Of a DNA stretch of 7,162 nucleotides, positions 5,659 through 7,162 are shown in pieces. The DNA is taken from positions 1 to 7,162 of the forward strand of contig QOAX01000036.1 of assembly GCA_003972865.1 (NCBI GenBank), in the 5' to 3' direction. The first letter of the stretch is position 1, and every line of letters starts with the position of its first letter. Under the pieces are notes generated by a model. It was not told the origin of the DNA, did not search any database, and saw only the letters and a list, made by a program, of their open reading frames with translations. Position numbers and translations under genes: made by a program. This DNA comes from Verrucomicrobiota bacterium (GTDB taxonomy: Bacteria > Verrucomicrobiota > Verrucomicrobiia > Limisphaerales > UBA1096).

Positions 5659-6569
5659 GCGGCCGCGGCCTTGAGCGCCTTTTTAATCAACGCCTTGGTC
5701 TTCAGGGAGCCCTCAATCGGGTCGATACCGTGCCCTTCGAATTCGATGGAGATGACGCCGGAGAATTTTGAATCATAAACGATCTTCAGCATCTTAAAGA
5801 AGTCGGTGTTGGTCTCGTTGCCCTTGGCGTCGAACTTCAAGGCCTTGGCACAAACGGCTGGAGCATAAGGGAGGCTCTTAGCCACCCCTTCGTAACGATT
5901 GTAGCGGCCGAAGTTGTTGAAGTCGGGCAACAGCCCGGCGTTGGGTCGGTTGATTTTCTTCATCGCGGCCAGCAGCCAGTCCGGATCCTGGGAATTCCCG
6001 CCATGCGGCTCGATCACAATTTTCACCTTCGTTCCCTTCGCGTAATCGCACAAGGGGCCCAATCCCTTGGCGGCGTTATCAAGATTCTCATCGCGATTAC
6101 CACCTGATCGGCAGTTGACGCGGATGGCTTTGCAACCCAGTTGTGCAGCACAATCGACCCAGCTTTTGTGTTCGTCAATCGCGCGCGCGCGCGCCTTGGC
6201 ATCCCTCGAATCGAGCTGGTTCTTGGCATCCACAAGGATGAGTATATTCTTCATACCTTCACCCGTCGTGCGCTTGACCAGTTCCCCAACGTAGGATTTA
6301 TCGGTATGCTTGCCTTTGAAGGGACGGTTCCAATACTCGATATGCGTGATACCGAGCTTGTTCTTGGCCAACGCGGGATAGTCGAGGTGCTTGAGCTTGC
6401 CGCTGGCGAGCCAGCGATGGAAGGTGTATTCTTGGATGCCGATCTGGAACCGATCCGGATCGTTCTTATCCTTGGCCAGCAACGTGGGGGCGAATGAAAT
6501 AACCGGGGCAGTTAATGCGGCATTATGGATAAAGGTACGTCGGGAAAGCGTTTGCATGCGGCAAATCAT
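5655..6569 (-). CDS. Tat-exported sugar phosphate isomerase/epimerase-like TIM-barrel protein
   Basis: This 304-residue protein belongs to the xylose isomerase-like / AP endonuclease 2 fold, whose members isomerise or epimerise sugars with a divalent metal. The N-terminus carries a twin-arginine signal (SRRTFIHNAA, R10-R11, then a hydrophobic stretch to about residue 32). Barrel strands follow: IGIQEYTF (43-50), ITHIEYW (74-80), KNILILVDAKN (107-117), KAIRVNCRSGG (147-157), KIVIEPHG (183-190), GLLPDFNNF (212-220) and GVISIEFEGHG (271-281). E187, D216 and E276 or E278 are the likely metal ligands. Despite the family name, an exported enzyme is more likely to act on an unphosphorylated sugar or lactone. 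The first ATG (6569) is kept because CAGGGG lies just upstream. An alternative ATG at 6557, four codons in, would give a more compact Tat signal. The sulfatase gene overlaps its stop codon by 4 bp. Confidence 0.92.
   Translation of the reverse strand: MICRMQTLSRRTFIHNAALTAPVISFAPTLLAKDKNDPDRFQIGIQEYTFHRWLASGKLKHLDYPALAKNKLGITHIEYWNRPFKGKHTDKSYVGELVKRTTGEGMKNILILVDAKNQLDSRDAKARARAIDEHKSWVDCAAQLGCKAIRVNCRSGGNRDENLDNAAKGLGPLCDYAKGTKVKIVIEPHGGNSQDPDWLLAAMKKINRPNAGLLPDFNNFGRYNRYEGVAKSLPYAPAVCAKALKFDAKGNETNTDFFKMLKIVYDSKFSGVISIEFEGHGIDPIEGSLKTKALIKKALKAAAA
6180..6192. repeat. Short alternating CG tract within the isomerase gene
   Basis: Thirteen bases alternate strictly between C and G. On the minus strand they encode part of AKARARAI. 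Alternating CG runs favour Z-DNA and can slip during replication, which here would shift the frame. The tract is short and also fits ordinary alanine-arginine codon choice. Confidence 0.6.
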
Positions 6570-6593
6570 GCAGCCCCTGCCTAAAAAGGGAAG

Positions 6594-7162
6594 CTAGTTC
6601 TTGCCAAACACCTCGCTCAGGGTGCCTGTGCTGCCGCCGAAGCTCTCGGTCTCCACGCCGAGCCTTTGGAGCATGGTGAGGTAGAGATTGGAGAGCGGCA
6701 GCTCAGCGTAGTTCATATCGCCGCGCCAGCCGACATCGCTGCTGATGCCTGAGGTTGCCTGATTTTTCTCGTTGCCCTCACCGTACTTGAGGTATTGGCC
6801 ATGCTTGAAACCGAGCTTGCGGCCACCGATGAACAAAAGCGGGTAGTTGCGCGAAAGATGGAAGGCGCTGGAGGCCGATCCAAACAAGAGCGCGGTGTGG
6901 TCCAGCATATTACCCTCGCCGCCAGGCTCGGGCGTGGCCTTGAGCCGGGTGGCAAAGCGGCCAAGCTCCTCGTTGATGAACCGGCAGTAGATGCCAAAAT
7001 CCTTGTAGCCGTCAGGCTTCTTGGTGTTGTGCGAAAGCTGGTGACTTAGGTTGAATCCCACCGCGCGGGCAAGGTAATCGCTGATGCCCACGCCGTTCTC
7101 GCGCCCGAGCTGGTAGGTGGCCACGCGAGTAGTGTCAGTTTTGAACGCGAGGTAAATCAGCT
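6594..7162 (-). CDS. DUF1552 domain protein, C-terminal part (5' end outside the window)
   Basis: The frame is open from the right edge (first complete codon at 7160-7158) to a TAG at 6596-6594, giving 188 residues, roughly the last 40% of a family member usually about 430-470 residues long. A GTG at 7124 also lies in frame, but the residues before it (LIYLAFKTDTTR) match the family, so it is internal. Recognisable family segments are AFKTDTTRVATYQLGRE at the start, MLDHTALLFGSA with HLSRNYPLLFIGG in the middle, and NLYLTMLQRLGVETESFGGSTGTLSEVFGKN at the end. DUF1552 proteins are exported proteins of unknown function, abundant in planctomycetes and verrucomicrobia and often next to DUF1592/DUF1588 cytochrome-type proteins, so such a gene may lie just upstream. 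The isomerase gene follows after 24 bp on the same strand. Confidence 0.9.
   Translation of the reverse strand, partial: LIYLAFKTDTTRVATYQLGRENGVGISDYLARAVGFNLSHQLSHNTKKPDGYKDFGIYCRFINEELGRFATRLKATPEPGGEGNMLDHTALLFGSASSAFHLSRNYPLLFIGGRKLGFKHGQYLKYGEGNEKNQATSGISSDVGWRGDMNYAELPLSNLYLTMLQRLGVETESFGGSTGTLSEVFGKN

Overview
The window looks like chromosomal DNA from the Planctomycetes-Verrucomicrobia-Chlamydiae group, most likely an environmental (possibly marine) verrucomicrobial or planctomycete-like bacterium. The basis is gene content. A DUF1552 protein, two secreted type I sulfatases, a Tat-exported Gfo/Idh/MocA oxidoreductase and a Tat-exported sugar isomerase/epimerase sit together, which is a hallmark of these phyla. 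There is no rRNA or other marker here, so the phylum is an inference. Clear Shine-Dalgarno sequences are mostly missing.

Every convincing gene is on the minus strand, so transcription runs from high to low coordinates. The first block (7162 to 3032) is a tight run: the C-terminal part of a DUF1552 protein that starts outside the window, then the isomerase (24-bp gap), an arylsulfatase-type sulfatase (4-bp ATGA overlap) and the Gfo/Idh oxidoreductase (8-bp gap). A 370-bp intergenic region follows (2662-3031). The second block (2661 to 147) is a sulfamidase-like sulfatase followed after 4 bp by a TauD/TfdA-type Fe(II)/2-oxoglutarate dioxygenase. At the left edge, a possible new gene starts at position 42 and leaves the window after 14 codons.

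A plausible reading is a small catabolic module for sulfated carbohydrates or other sulfate esters. The exported sulfatases would remove sulfate. The exported oxidoreductase and isomerase would oxidise and rearrange sugar units. The cytoplasmic dioxygenase would oxidise an unknown small molecule. No transporter, regulator, glycoside hydrolase or sulfatase-maturating enzyme is visible, so the substrate cannot be named.

The most unusual DNA is in and around the intergenic region. It holds about eleven degenerate 21-bp tandem units (2790-3020) that start 11 bp after the oxidoreductase stop codon, a 9-bp-stem hairpin (2748-2770), and a perfect 20-bp palindrome (2674-2693) just upstream of the second sulfatase. 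The arms of that palindrome, GGCCAAGC/GCTTGGCC, recur through the window far more than chance predicts. One pair forms a 10-bp inverted repeat inside the oxidoreductase gene, where it encodes what looks like a short in-frame insertion. This suggests a dispersed palindromic repeat family able to sit within coding sequence.
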